47,249 nucleotides of DNA from Desulforegulaceae bacterium (GTDB lineage Bacteria; Desulfobacterota; Desulfobacteria; Desulfobacterales; JACKCP01): NCBI GenBank assembly GCA_034006035.1, contig JAVETN010000017.1, forward strand, positions 1 through 47,249, given 5' to 3'. A program made the translations under genes and the position numbers. Each line of letters opens with the position of its first letter. Within the stretch, counting starts at the first letter, position 1. Shown here in pieces: positions 24,267 to 33,769 of the stretch. The notes under the pieces were generated by a model, which was given only the letters and a program-made list of their open reading frames with translations, searched no databases and was not told the DNA's origin.

Positions 24267-25447
24267 GGAATATTGTGAATTATAAAGATAAAAAAATTTT
24301 AATTATTATTCCCTCTTTTCAAAAAGGGGGCGGTGCAGAAAAGATAGCAATTATTTTGGGCAATGAGCTATCAAAAAATTACGAATTGGCTTATTTGACA
24401 TTTTACAACTCAGATAGTGAGCATGAATCCTACTTTAAAAGGTTTTCATTAAATGAAAAGCCTGGGAAAGTATTTTGCTCCAAGCTGATATACGCCTTGA
24501 AAAGGATACGTTTTATAAAAAGAATTGAAAGAGAATATCATCCTGATCTGATTATTTCTTTTATGTTTGATGCGAATTTTTTCACAATGCTTTCAGTACA
24601 ATATCCTAAAAAAGTTATCCTGAGTGTGCATAGTGATATTTACAGATTTGGCTACATGAAAAGAAAAATTTTGGCATTTTTGTATCGAAGGGCAGCTTAT
24701 ACCCACGCTATAACAAAAAAAATGGAACTGAATCTCAAAGAAAATAAAATCAATAAAACAATCGTCATTTACAATACACATGATATAAAGCATTATCAGC
24801 AACTGTCTTTGAGTAACTCAGAAATTACAATCCCGAAAGAAAAATTCGTTTTCCTGAATATAGCTAGGCTTAATTATGCGAAAGGCCAATGGCACTTACT
24901 CAAATCTTTCAGCCTTGTCGCTAAAAACTATCCAAATGCATTTTTGATTATTTTGGGGGAAGGTGTCCTCAGAAACCAATTGGAAAGGTTGAGTGACGAT
25001 CTGTGCATTCGGAAAAAAGTTTTAATGGCGGGCAATGTTGATAACGTATTTCCAGTTATTAAAAAGGCGGACTGCTTTGTTTTCCCAAGCTTGTATGAAG
25101 GTCTGCCCAACGTTTTGATTGAAGCATTGGCTGTGGGTACAAAGATTGTTTCTACCGACTGCATCAGCGGGCCGAGAGAAATTATTGCTCCTGAATTAGA
25201 TATCAGTGCAAAAGTCTCTTATCCTTATCAAAACGAACAAGGTGTTTTAGTCGAACCGTTTCGAAAAGAAAAAATGGATTTCAGCAAAAACATAAGCACG
25301 ATTGAAAAGAAACTTGCCTCGGTTATGATGGATTTTATGAAAGATAAGCCGGTAAACGAAAAATATGCATTTGATGTCGAACGATTTTCCATCGATTCTA
25401 CAGTCAGAGAATGGGATAAGTTGGCGAAAGGAATAATTTATGATTAA
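24263..25447 (+). CDS. Glycosyltransferase, GT4 family
   Basis: The 394-residue GT-B enzyme has an N-terminal motif GGGAEKIAIILGNELSKNYE and a C-terminal GT4 domain (NIARLNYAKGQWHLLKSFSL, GEGVLRNQLERL, and EX7E in YEGLPNVLIEALAVGTKIV, followed by DCISGPREI). The donor sugar cannot be read from the sequence. It is related in overall plan to the preceding transferase but only distantly similar. It overlaps the previous gene by four bases and the next sulfotransferase-like gene by eight, consistent with a single operon. Confidence 0.88.
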   Translation: MRNIVNYKDKKILIIIPSFQKGGGAEKIAIILGNELSKNYELAYLTFYNSDSEHESYFKRFSLNEKPGKVFCSKLIYALKRIRFIKRIEREYHPDLIISFMFDANFFTMLSVQYPKKVILSVHSDIYRFGYMKRKILAFLYRRAAYTHAITKKMELNLKENKINKTIVIYNTHDIKHYQQLSLSNSEITIPKEKFVFLNIARLNYAKGQWHLLKSFSLVAKNYPNAFLIILGEGVLRNQLERLSDDLCIRKKVLMAGNVDNVFPVIKKADCFVFPSLYEGLPNVLIEALAVGTKIVSTDCISGPREIIAPELDISAKVSYPYQNEQGVLVEPFRKEKMDFSKNISTIEKKLASVMMDFMKDKPVNEKYAFDVERFSIDSTVREWDKLAKGIIYD

Positions 25448-26119
25448 TCTCCGTTCTTTTATCAGAAAATCACCTTTGCTATATACCTTTTATCTGTTTT
25501 TGAGATTTAAAGGGAAATATTATAAATTACCAGATAGATATACTGATATTCACATAACGGCTTTTCAAAGAAGCGGTAATACATTTGCCGCCAATCTTGT
25601 CAAAAGAGTTTTACCTGACAAAAAAATCGTTACACATATTCATACCATAGCCTCATTAAAAAAAGCTTTGAAATATGATATCCCTGTTATTGTATTGATT
25701 AGAGACCCCAAACAATCTATCCCTTCGTCTTTACTCAAAAGGATAGAGGGGGGGGGGGGGATATTAGGAAAGCATTTAATTACGACGTGAATGACTATAT
25801 AGCTTATTATGGTTTTGTTTTATCAAATATTGATAAAATTAACGTGGTTTCATTTGATTTGTTAATAAACAGTCCTGAAATTTTTATTAAAACAGTTTCA
25901 AACCAACTCAAAATTCCTATTCCCGATCATGATACAATAATTAAATGTATCGATGATACATACACAAATCTGAAAAATGATAAAAGAAAAGATGGAACAA
26001 GAAATTTTAAATCTGAATATAAAGAGAGGAAAAAAAGAGAGCTTATGAGTTATATTGAAAATGATGAACGCCTCGATTTTTGTATTTCACTTTATCAAAA
26101 AGTTATCGAAAATGCCTAA
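25440..26119 (+). CDS. Sulfotransferase-like gene split by a G13 tract (phase-OFF)
   Basis: The first part (25440-25790) has the PAPS-binding loop ITAFQRSGNTFAANLVKRVL and the 3'-phosphate segment VIVLIRDPKQSIPSSLLKR, then a run of 13 G, after which the frame ends at 25790. The second part continues in another frame as DIRKAFNYDVNDYIAYYGFV and runs to 26119 with FDLLINSPE and a family-typical end. Joined, the product would be about 226 residues, normal for a small sulfotransferase. With 13 G the frame is broken; 11 or 14 G would restore it. The remaining codons are intact on both sides, so this is more likely a switchable gene than a decayed one. AAAGGA precedes the ATG. Confidence 0.82.
25748..25760 (+). 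repeat. Homopolymeric G13 tract inside a coding region
   Basis: Thirteen consecutive G residues lie in an AT-rich gene, directly after a GAG codon. Length changes of one unit alter the reading frame, as in contingency loci. In this G+C-poor sequence a chance run of this length is very unlikely. Confidence 0.95.
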
Positions 26120-26125
26120 AATTTT

Positions 26126-27280
26126 ATGGAGAATTTATTGAAACCTTTAATATTATTTAATTGTACAACAAATGTTGTTGGAGGAGGGGTTAAAAATTCG
26201 GCTATTTTTATTAAACATGCCTTAATTAAAAATCAAGAAAATTTTATTTTTGCTGTATCCCCTCAAGTTAATGAAATTTTAGAAAGATGGAATATAAAAA
26301 AAAATTCCGTTTTTGTTTTAAGCAAGTCACCTGCAAAAAGTTTAAAAATGCGAAAAAAACTTTTCAATATTAGCAATAAATTTAATGTAGATTGTGTTTT
26401 TACAATGGCTGGCCCATCTTATGTTAAATTTAATAAACCTCATATTATGGGGATAAGCAACGCTTATATAACACATCCTAGCTTTCAGGCAGTTTGTATG
26501 GGAAAAACAAAAATTCAAATTGTTAGAGAATTGCTACTTATTGTTTATAGAAGTTATTATTCTTTAAAGGCGGATTTTTGGATTTTTCAAACAAATACAG
26601 CTGCCTTTGAATTTGCTAAGAAATATTTAATAGATAAGAAAAGAATAAAAGTTGTTTCTAATTCTATCGGTCTCGAATTTAATGAGTATTTTTCAAGTAA
26701 GTCTGTTAAAAAAATTGATAGTAATAGGATCAAGGTTTTTTGCCCGTCCGCTGCCTACCCGCATAAATGCCTTGATTGCATACCTGAGTTATCAAGACAT
26801 TTGATAGAATTATCTCCACATATGAATTTTGAATTTATATTGACTTTAGAAAAAAACTCAGACATGTGGGAAAAAATTGAAAAAAAAGCAAATAAATATT
26901 CTGTCGCTGATAAAATAAAGAATATAGGACCTTTTAATTACGCTGATGCTTCAGGGTTATATGAAAAAGCAGATATTATATTTGTTCCAAGTATTTTAGA
27001 AACTTTTTCTGCAAGTTATCTTGAAGCTTTTTCTTCAAAAAAACCACTCATTGCAGCCGATAAAAAATTTGCAAGGGATATTTGTAAAAATGCAGCTTTA
27101 TATATTAATCCGTTTGAATTAGAAGAAGCTGCATTGAAATTTATTGAAATTGCAAAAGATGAAAAGCTTCTTGAAAGTTTGACTGAACGAGGTCTTAAAG
27201 TCTTGAATGAATATAGAGATCAACAGGACAGATTTAATAAAATTTATGATTTTTTAAAAAATGTTATTCGAACTAATTAA
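26126..27280 (+). CDS. Glycosyltransferase, GT4 family
   Basis: The 384-residue GT-B enzyme begins with LFNCTTNVVGGGVKNSAIFI, where the GGG loop matches the acceptor-domain start of GT4 enzymes. The donor domain has VFCPSAAYPHKCLDCIPELS, an internal KIKNIGPFNYADASGLYEKA, and the EX7E motif in LETFSASYLEAFSSKKPLI. This branch resembles transferases of O-antigen loci; the sugar is unknown. It lies seven bases after the end of the split sulfotransferase gene, so it should be cotranscribed. Slipped translation in the G tract could reduce coupling to it (inference). Confidence 0.85.
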   Translation: MENLLKPLILFNCTTNVVGGGVKNSAIFIKHALIKNQENFIFAVSPQVNEILERWNIKKNSVFVLSKSPAKSLKMRKKLFNISNKFNVDCVFTMAGPSYVKFNKPHIMGISNAYITHPSFQAVCMGKTKIQIVRELLLIVYRSYYSLKADFWIFQTNTAAFEFAKKYLIDKKRIKVVSNSIGLEFNEYFSSKSVKKIDSNRIKVFCPSAAYPHKCLDCIPELSRHLIELSPHMNFEFILTLEKNSDMWEKIEKKANKYSVADKIKNIGPFNYADASGLYEKADIIFVPSILETFSASYLEAFSSKKPLIAADKKFARDICKNAALYINPFELEEAALKFIEIAKDEKLLESLTERGLKVLNEYRDQQDRFNKIYDFLKNVIRTN

Positions 27281-27294
27281 TTTCAGGAAAATAA

Positions 27295-28314
27295 ATGCTA
27301 AAAAATAAAATATTACTGATAACAGGAGGCACAGGCTCCTTCGGAAACGCAGTTCTAAATAAATTTCTCAATACAAATATAAAAGAAATAAGAATATTCA
27401 GCCGTGATGAAAAAAAACAAGACGACATGCGCCATAAGCTTAAAAATGATAAAGTTAAATATTATATTGGTGATGTAAGAGATTACAACAGCATAAATCT
27501 TGCAATGCATAAAGTAGACTATGTTTTTCATGCGGCAGCATTAAAGCAGGTACCATCTTGTGAGTTTTATCCAATGCAGGCTGTTAAAACAAATGTTGAA
27601 GGAACAGAAAATGTTTTAAATGCTGCCATAGCAAATAAAGTTGAAAAAGTAATTGTATTGAGTACAGACAAGGCTGTTTATCCAATTAATGTTATGGGCA
27701 TGACTAAAGCACTTTCCGAAAAAGTTATGATTGCACGTTCCAGAGATGCAGACAATGGCAGTTCTTTATTTTGTGCAACAAGATATGGAAATGTCATGGC
27801 ATCGCGAGGTTCAGTTATTCCTTTATTTACAGAACAGGCAATAAATGGTCAGCCTCTTACTGTTACAGATCCTAATATGACAAGATTTTTAATGTCTTTG
27901 GAAGACTCCGTAGATTTGGTTCTTTTTGCCTTTCAAAATATGAATCCAGGAGACATTTTTGTTCAAAAAGCACCTGCTTCAACAGTTATTGATTTAGCCA
28001 ATGCTATAAAAGAACTTTTTAATTCAAAAAGTGAAATAAAAATTATTGGAACAAGGCATGGTGAAAAATTATATGAAACTCTTTTAAGCAGGGAAGAACT
28101 TATAAAAGCTCAGGATTTGGGAGATTATTACAGAGTTCCTGCAGATACAAGAGATTTGAATTATGATAGATTTTTTGTTGATGGCGATGTTAAAACTTCC
28201 GGAAGTGAGGATTATACTTCACATAATACAACAAGGCTAAATGTAGAACAGATAAAAGAGCTTTTGCTAAAACTTGATTTTATAAAAAATAAACTTGAAG
28301 AGCTTAACAAATGA
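27295..28314 (+). CDS. capE: UDP-GlcNAc 4,6-dehydratase/5-epimerase (CapE/FnlA type)
   Basis: The first step of UDP-L-FucNAc synthesis converts UDP-GlcNAc to UDP-2-acetamido-2,6-dideoxy-L-arabino-4-hexulose. The 339-residue SDR has TGGTGSFGNAVLNKFL at the NADP site, FSRDEKKQDDMRH, AALKQVPSCEFYP, VLSTDKAVYPINVMGMTKAL (with the altered active site in which Lys replaces Tyr, as known for CapE/FlaA1-type) and ATRYGNVMASRGSVIPLF. These motifs are nearly invariant in CapE, FnlA and WbjB. It is the first of a capE-capF-capG block, overlapping capF by four bases. Confidence 0.93.
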   Translation: MLKNKILLITGGTGSFGNAVLNKFLNTNIKEIRIFSRDEKKQDDMRHKLKNDKVKYYIGDVRDYNSINLAMHKVDYVFHAAALKQVPSCEFYPMQAVKTNVEGTENVLNAAIANKVEKVIVLSTDKAVYPINVMGMTKALSEKVMIARSRDADNGSSLFCATRYGNVMASRGSVIPLFTEQAINGQPLTVTDPNMTRFLMSLEDSVDLVLFAFQNMNPGDIFVQKAPASTVIDLANAIKELFNSKSEIKIIGTRHGEKLYETLLSREELIKAQDLGDYYRVPADTRDLNYDRFFVDGDVKTSGSEDYTSHNTTRLNVEQIKELLLKLDFIKNKLEELNK

Positions 28315-29426
28315 TAAAAAATATTCTCATCACAGGTGCAAAAGGTTTTATTGGATCAAATCTTTTTGTGAGGCTTAAACTGGAAAAAAAATACAATATT
28401 TTTTGTTTTGATATAGAAAACAGCGAAAATGATCTTGAAGAATATATTTTAAAATCAGATTTTATTTTTCATCTTGCCGGTGTAAACAGACCTAAAAATG
28501 AAAATGAATTTACAAAAGGTAATGTAAATTTAACAGATAAAACAATTAATATTTTAGAAAATAATAATAAAAATATTCCTGTTATTATGACATCTTCTGT
28601 TCACAGCGGCTCAGATAATCCATATGGCCAGACCAAACAACAGGCTGAAAATATTTTGCTGGATTATAAATCAAAAGGTGGAAAAGTTTTAATTTACAGG
28701 CTTTCCAATGTTTTTGGCAAATGGTGCAGGCCAAATTACAATTCTGTTGTTGCTACATTTTGCTATAATATTGCAAATGGAATTGATATTCAAATCTCAA
28801 ATAGAAAAAATGAAATAAATTTTATTTATATAGATGATATTATAAATGATTTAATTGAAAAAATTAATTTTGATTTTTCTGTTTTGAATAAAGATTTTTT
28901 TTATATTAAACCAGAATATAAAGTAAGCTTAGGAGAAGTTGCAGACCTTTTATATGGTTTTCATAATATAAAACAAAGCCTGATGGTTCCTGATTTTTCA
29001 AATGATTTTGTAAAAAAACTTCATGCAACATATCTTTCATATCTTCCAAAAGATAAATTTTCATCAAAAGCAAAGCTTAATGAAGATGAAAGAGGTAATT
29101 TGTTTGAACTTATAAAATCAAGGCAGTTTGGCCAGATTTTTGTCTCAACAACAAAACCCGGAATAACAAGAGGAAATCATTATCATCATACAAAAAATGA
29201 AAAATTTTGTGTTATCAGGGGAGCAGCAGAAATTAAGTTCAGGCATATTTTAGAAGATGAAGTAATAACATATAAAGTAAGTGGTGATGAGCCTGAAATT
29301 GTTGATATACCCCCAGGCTATACTCATTCAATTATAAATACGGGCAATAGCGAACTTATTACTTTGTTCTGGGCGAATGAAATGTTCAATCAAGAGAAAC
29401 CTGATACTTTTTTTGAAGAAGTTTAA
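28311..29426 (+). CDS. capF: UDP-2-acetamido-2,6-dideoxy-hexulose reductase with cupin domain (CapF/FnlB type)
   Basis: The second step of UDP-L-FucNAc synthesis. The 371-residue protein has an N-terminal SDR domain (ITGAKGFIGSNLFVRLKLEK; FHLAGVNRP; YGQTKQQAE) and a C-terminal metal-binding cupin (from about residue 245; PGITRGNHYHHTKNEKFCVI, then DIPPGYTHSI), the two-domain plan of Staphylococcus CapF, in which the cupin performs epimerisation and the SDR the reduction. The His residues in HYHH are the likely zinc ligands. It overlaps capE by four bases and ends one base before the capG start. Confidence 0.93.
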   Translation: MIKNILITGAKGFIGSNLFVRLKLEKKYNIFCFDIENSENDLEEYILKSDFIFHLAGVNRPKNENEFTKGNVNLTDKTINILENNNKNIPVIMTSSVHSGSDNPYGQTKQQAENILLDYKSKGGKVLIYRLSNVFGKWCRPNYNSVVATFCYNIANGIDIQISNRKNEINFIYIDDIINDLIEKINFDFSVLNKDFFYIKPEYKVSLGEVADLLYGFHNIKQSLMVPDFSNDFVKKLHATYLSYLPKDKFSSKAKLNEDERGNLFELIKSRQFGQIFVSTTKPGITRGNHYHHTKNEKFCVIRGAAEIKFRHILEDEVITYKVSGDEPEIVDIPPGYTHSIINTGNSELITLFWANEMFNQEKPDTFFEEV

Positions 29427-29427
29427 A

Positions 29428-30567
29428 ATGAAAAAATTAAAAGTTTTAACTGTAGTTGGAACAAGACCTGAAATTATAAGATTATCAAGAGTTATGAAAA
29501 GACTTGATGAAGTCATAGCTGTGGATCACATTATTGTTCATACAGGTCAAAATTATGATTATGAGCTTAACGAAATTTTTTTTTCGGATTTAGAGTTAAG
29601 AAAACCTGATTATTTTTTGAATGCGGCCGGAAAAAATGCTGCGGAAACAATTGGAAATACAATAATTAATATTGATCCAGTACTTGAAAAAGAAAAACCG
29701 GACGCTTTTTTAGTACTTGGAGACACTAATAGCTGTTTATGTGCTATACCTGCCAAAAAAAGAAAAATTCCTGTTTTTCATATGGAGGCTGGCAACAGAT
29801 GCTTTGACCAAAGAGTCCCTGAAGAAACAAACAGAAAAATTGTTGACCATATAAGCGATGTTAATTTGACTTACAGTGATATAGCAAGAGAATATCTTCT
29901 AGCAGAGGGGTTCCCAGCTGATCAGATAATAAAAACAGGGAGCCCCTTGTTTGAAGTAATAAATTACTACAAAGCTAAAATTGATTCATCCCAAATACTC
30001 TCAAAATTAAACCTGAATAAAAATTCTTTTTTTTTAGTTTCTGCTCACAGAGAAGAAAACATAAATAATGACAAAAACTTTCATTCTTTAGTCAAAATTT
30101 TAAATTCCATAGCAGAAAAATACAATTTACCCATCATTGTTTCAACTCACCCAAGAACCTTTAAAAGAATTAATCAAGAAAAAATTAATTTTAATAGTTT
30201 AATTACACTTTTAAAACCCCTTGGCTTTTTTGATTATGTATTTTTACAAAAAAATGCAAAAGTTGTTTTGTCTGACAGCGGAACAATTTCTGAAGAAACT
30301 TCCATATTGAATTTTTCCTCTATAAATATTAGAGATGCTCATGAAAGACCTGAAGCCATGGAAGAAGCTGTAGTAATGATGACAGGTATGAATGAAGAAA
30401 GAATACTTCAGTGCATATCTCTGCTTGATCAAGAATTTATAAATAAAAGCAATAATTTACCAATATCTGTTAAAGATTATTCAATGCCAAATGTTTCAGA
30501 AAAAGTTGTAAAAATAATATTGTCTTATACAGATTATATAAATAAAAAAGTTTGGAAGAATTATTAA
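29428..30567 (+). CDS. capG: UDP-GlcNAc 2-epimerase family enzyme (CapG/FnlC type)
   Basis: The third step of UDP-L-FucNAc synthesis, a C2 epimerisation. The 379-residue protein starts with VLTVVGTRPEIIRLSRVMKR, has MEAGNRCFDQRVPEETNRKI, VSAHREENI, ISTHPR-like VSTHPRT and LSDSGTISEET motifs, all shared with WecB-type epimerases. An in-frame ATG at 29377 exists but would lie deep inside capF; the ATG at 29428 starts right at the conserved N-terminus and one base after the capF stop, so it is preferred. capE-capF-capG-wbuB order is the same as in other L-FucNAc loci. Confidence 0.93.
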   Translation: MKKLKVLTVVGTRPEIIRLSRVMKRLDEVIAVDHIIVHTGQNYDYELNEIFFSDLELRKPDYFLNAAGKNAAETIGNTIINIDPVLEKEKPDAFLVLGDTNSCLCAIPAKKRKIPVFHMEAGNRCFDQRVPEETNRKIVDHISDVNLTYSDIAREYLLAEGFPADQIIKTGSPLFEVINYYKAKIDSSQILSKLNLNKNSFFLVSAHREENINNDKNFHSLVKILNSIAEKYNLPIIVSTHPRTFKRINQEKINFNSLITLLKPLGFFDYVFLQKNAKVVLSDSGTISEETSILNFSSINIRDAHERPEAMEEAVVMMTGMNEERILQCISLLDQEFINKSNNLPISVKDYSMPNVSEKVVKIILSYTDYINKKVWKNY

Positions 30568-30568
30568 G

Positions 30569-31783
30569 TTGAATATTTTAATTATATCTCAATATTTTTG
30601 GCCAGAAAATTTCAGAATTAATGATTTAGCAACAGATCTTGTTGAAAAAGGTCATAAAGTGACCGTTTTGACCGGTCTTCCAAATTATCCAAAAGGAAAT
30701 TTTTTCAAAGGTTACGGAATTTTTAAAAAAAAATATAAAGAACAATATAAAGGTGTTGATATTTATAGGGTGCCAATTATTTCCAGGGGGAACGGTAAAT
30801 TTCAAAGGCTGTTTTTAAATTATTTGTCGTTTGCATTTACAGGCAGTATAGTAGCACTATTTTTACAAAAAAAAAAATTTGATAAAATTTTTGTATTTGA
30901 AGTTTCGCCTATAACAGTAGGTATACCTGCAATTGTATTTAAAAAATTAAAAAAAATCCCTATTGTTTTTTGGGTACTTGATTTATGGCCTGAAAGTGTT
31001 GCTTCAGTTGGTGCTGTTAAATCTCAGAAGTATATTGGTTATATAAAAATTCTGGTTAAATATATTTATTCTAAATGTGATAAAATACTTGTTTCTTCAA
31101 AAGGATTTAAAAAAAGTATTGAAAATATAGAACCAAGAAAAAATATAATATCATATTTCCCAAATTTTATAGAAAAGGTTGACAGAGGAAAAGTTTTTTA
31201 CCCTGAATTAAGTCAAAAAATAAATTTTCCTGAAGGTTTTAAAATAATGTATGCTGGTAATATTGGTTACGCTCAATCTTTTCCTACTATTCTTGAAGCC
31301 GCTGAAGTACTAAGAGATTATAACATTTATTGGATAATTGTTGGAGATGGCAGGTGCAGAGATTGGGTAAAAAAAAGAATTAAACAATTAGGTTTGGAAA
31401 AAAAAGTACTTTTACCAGGTTCATTCCCTCAGGACACAATGCCATTTTTTTACAGCAAATCTGATGTAATGCTTGTTTCTCTAAAAAATGAACTAAATTT
31501 TTCTTTGACTGTTCCAGGTAAAGTTCAATCATATATGGCTTTTGGTAAGCCGATAGTTGCTGCTCTTGCTGGAGAAGGTGCTAATATAATTAAGGATTCA
31601 TCTAGCGGTATAACATGTCGGCCCGAAAATTCGAAAGATTTGGCAGAAACTGTTCTACAAATGTATAATCTGCCTCAAGAACAGCTTATAAAAATGGGTC
31701 AGAGTGGTAAAAAATACTGTGAAAAAAATTTTAACAGAGACTTGCTGGTTGACGAGTTAATAAATATTTTCAAACAACTTTAA
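30569..31783 (+). CDS. wbuB: Glycosyltransferase, WbuB-type (probable L-FucNAc transferase)
   Basis: The 404-residue GT4 enzyme has the WbuB/FnlD pattern: ISQYFWPENFRINDLATDLV at the N-terminus, VLTGLPNYPKGNFFKGYG, FWVLDLWPESV, and a donor domain with MYAGNIGYAQ, VGDGRCRDWVKKRI, and TVPGKVQSYMAFGKPIVAAL. In E. coli O26 and related loci this enzyme follows fnlABC and transfers L-FucNAc. The start is TTG at 30569, one base after capG ends, with GGAAGAA a few bases upstream. It lacks the typical EX7E acidic pair, as is common in this subfamily. Confidence 0.85.
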   Translation: MNILIISQYFWPENFRINDLATDLVEKGHKVTVLTGLPNYPKGNFFKGYGIFKKKYKEQYKGVDIYRVPIISRGNGKFQRLFLNYLSFAFTGSIVALFLQKKKFDKIFVFEVSPITVGIPAIVFKKLKKIPIVFWVLDLWPESVASVGAVKSQKYIGYIKILVKYIYSKCDKILVSSKGFKKSIENIEPRKNIISYFPNFIEKVDRGKVFYPELSQKINFPEGFKIMYAGNIGYAQSFPTILEAAEVLRDYNIYWIIVGDGRCRDWVKKRIKQLGLEKKVLLPGSFPQDTMPFFYSKSDVMLVSLKNELNFSLTVPGKVQSYMAFGKPIVAALAGEGANIIKDSSSGITCRPENSKDLAETVLQMYNLPQEQLIKMGQSGKKYCEKNFNRDLLVDELINIFKQL

Positions 31784-31804
31784 AATTAGTTTCAGGGTAA
31801 AATA

Positions 31805-32770
31805 GTGAAAAAAATTTTAATTACAGGTTCAAACGGGTTTATAGGAAGTTATTTAAACCAAAAAATATTAACATCAGATATCTTTAAAGCTTACTGTATA
31901 GATCTTAGTAATTCATTTAAATTTAAATTTTTTTACTCTGGTGATATAAGTGACTTTGAGAAAGTAAATGGAATTGTTCGAAAAATATCTCCTGATATTA
32001 TAATTCATTGTGCAGGAGTTGCTCATCAAAAATTAGGTGGGGTGGATAAAAATAAGTATTTTATGATTAACAGTGAAGCAACTTTAAACCTTGCTGGTGC
32101 TGCAGCAAAAATAAATCCAGATGTCCATTTTATATTTTTGTCTTCCATTTCAGTTTATGGAGAAAATTTTACTGATGAAAAACCAGTTATTGAGGAATCT
32201 GATTTAAATCCATCCAGTGATTATGCAAAAAGCAAGCTTGATGCTGAGATAAAGCTGATTGATTTATATAAAAAAGGTGTATTAAAAAAATTAGATATAT
32301 TAAGGCTTGCTCCTGTATATGATTCTGACTGGACACTAAATCTTGATAAAAGAGTTTTTGGGCCTAAAGAGCTTTTTTATTTAAAATTTGGAAGCGGTAA
32401 GCAAAAACTTTCTGCGGTTTCAAGAAAAAATCTTGTCGATTTTATTGAATACAGAGTTAAAAATGCTGGTTCAAAAGAAGATGAGTTTTTAAATATATTT
32501 AATGTATGTGATCTTAATCCTTATTCATTTAAAGAAATAATTAATATTTTTAAAAGATCTGATTTAAAACCTGAAAGACCAGTTTTTAGAGTTCCTTTAA
32601 GTTTTGTCTGGCTAGTAACAAGACTGGCAGGGATGGTAATAAAAAGTAAAAGATCGTGGATATATTCCTGTTACGATAAAGTTGCCAAAGATCTTGTTTT
32701 TGATAATACTAAAATGCTTGAAACCGGTTTTAAACCTGAAAAAAATTTAAAAGATATATTTTTAAAATAA
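31805..32770 (+). CDS. wbpV: NAD-dependent epimerase/dehydratase, WbpV-like
   Basis: The 321-residue SDR has TGSNGFIGSYLNQKIL at the N-terminus, IIHCAGVAHQ, LSSISVYGEN, and the YxxxK pair in SSDYAKSKLDAEIKLIDLYK. In P. aeruginosa O6-type loci a WbpV-like enzyme sits directly before the WbpL initiating transferase, where it reduces UDP-4-keto-6-deoxy-HexNAc, giving the sugar for initiation. The same order is present here. The usual 4,6-dehydratase partner (WbpM) is not in this window. The start is GTG at 31805 after AGGG. It ends one base before the next gene. Confidence 0.78.
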   Translation: MKKILITGSNGFIGSYLNQKILTSDIFKAYCIDLSNSFKFKFFYSGDISDFEKVNGIVRKISPDIIIHCAGVAHQKLGGVDKNKYFMINSEATLNLAGAAAKINPDVHFIFLSSISVYGENFTDEKPVIEESDLNPSSDYAKSKLDAEIKLIDLYKKGVLKKLDILRLAPVYDSDWTLNLDKRVFGPKELFYLKFGSGKQKLSAVSRKNLVDFIEYRVKNAGSKEDEFLNIFNVCDLNPYSFKEIINIFKRSDLKPERPVFRVPLSFVWLVTRLAGMVIKSKRSWIYSCYDKVAKDLVFDNTKMLETGFKPEKNLKDIFLK

Positions 32771-32771
32771 T

Positions 32772-33755
32772 ATGAAATATTCAATTTTATTTATTGTTCC
32801 ATTTATTATCAGTTTTTTCGGTTCATGGCTTATAAAATCATACGGTTATGAGCTTGGTATAATAGATGTTCCAAGCGAGAGAAGTTCGCATGAAAAAATT
32901 ATTCCAAAAGGCGGCGGAATAGGGATTTTGTGTGCTTTTATTTTAGGGGGATTTTATTTTAAAATCTCCTTATTTTTTTTAGCGCCTTCTGTTTTGTTAT
33001 CTTTGGTCAGCTTTTTTGGTGACAAGTTTGATATTAAGCCAAAGATAAGACTTTTTATTCAGTTTTTGTGCAGTTTTGTTTTTTTGTTTGGGATTTTGAT
33101 ATCCGCAAGTTCTGATATTGTAAATTATTTTACATTTTTATTTTTTGCTGTTTTTATTGTTGGAACTGCAAACTTTTATAATTTTATGGACGGTATTAAC
33201 GGTATTGCCGGTATTACCGGAGCAATAGCCTTTTTTTTTCTTGGTTTTTTTGGGTATTTAAATGATTTTCAGTTAAGTCATGTATTATTTTGTTTTTCAG
33301 TTGCTGCTGCATGTGTAGGTTTTCTTCCTTTTAATATTCCTGATGCAAAAATTTTTATGGGTGATATTGGAAGTGTTTTGCTTGGTTTTGTTTTTGCCTG
33401 CTTTGGTGTTCTTTTTTCTACTACTTTTCTTGATTTTATTTGTATCTGCGGGTTTTTATTTCTTTTTTATGCAGATGAGATTTCTACTATGTATATTAGA
33501 ATAAAAGATAAAGAAAAGCTTAGTAAGCCTCACAGAAGACATTTGTATCAATTATATGCAAACGAACTTAATATTAAACATTGGAAAGTCTCTTTTGTTT
33601 TTGGTATTGTGCAGATATTAATATCCATTGCAGTTTTAGCTCTTAAACAATTTGGAATAATTCCTGTTTTATTTTTTTATGCTTTTATTTTTGGATTGTT
33701 TATTTATGTTTCAACTCTGGTTAGAAAGAAAATAAGAAACCTTGCTTTTAATTAA
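32772..33755 (+). CDS. wbpL: Polyprenyl-phosphate HexNAc-1-P transferase, WbpL/WecA type
   Basis: This would start the repeat unit by transferring a sugar-1-phosphate to undecaprenyl phosphate. The 327-residue multi-spanning protein has the MraY/WecA family signatures: DVPSERSSHEKIIPKGGGIG near the N-terminus, FYNFMDGINGIAGITG (about residues 136-151), FMGDIGSVLLGF (about 197-208) and the cytoplasmic KPHRRHLYQL motif near residue 252. Ten or so membrane helices are evident. It directly follows the WbpV-like gene by two bases. Confidence 0.9.
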   Translation: MKYSILFIVPFIISFFGSWLIKSYGYELGIIDVPSERSSHEKIIPKGGGIGILCAFILGGFYFKISLFFLAPSVLLSLVSFFGDKFDIKPKIRLFIQFLCSFVFLFGILISASSDIVNYFTFLFFAVFIVGTANFYNFMDGINGIAGITGAIAFFFLGFFGYLNDFQLSHVLFCFSVAAACVGFLPFNIPDAKIFMGDIGSVLLGFVFACFGVLFSTTFLDFICICGFLFLFYADEISTMYIRIKDKEKLSKPHRRHLYQLYANELNIKHWKVSFVFGIVQILISIAVLALKQFGIIPVLFFYAFIFGLFIYVSTLVRKKIRNLAFN

Positions 33756-33769
33756 AATACAGAGAAAAA

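Noticed and set aside
25748..25760. Programmed translational frameshift at the G tract
   Set aside because: A long G run without a downstream pseudoknot or slippery heptamer is better explained by replication slippage; it cannot be excluded without expression data.
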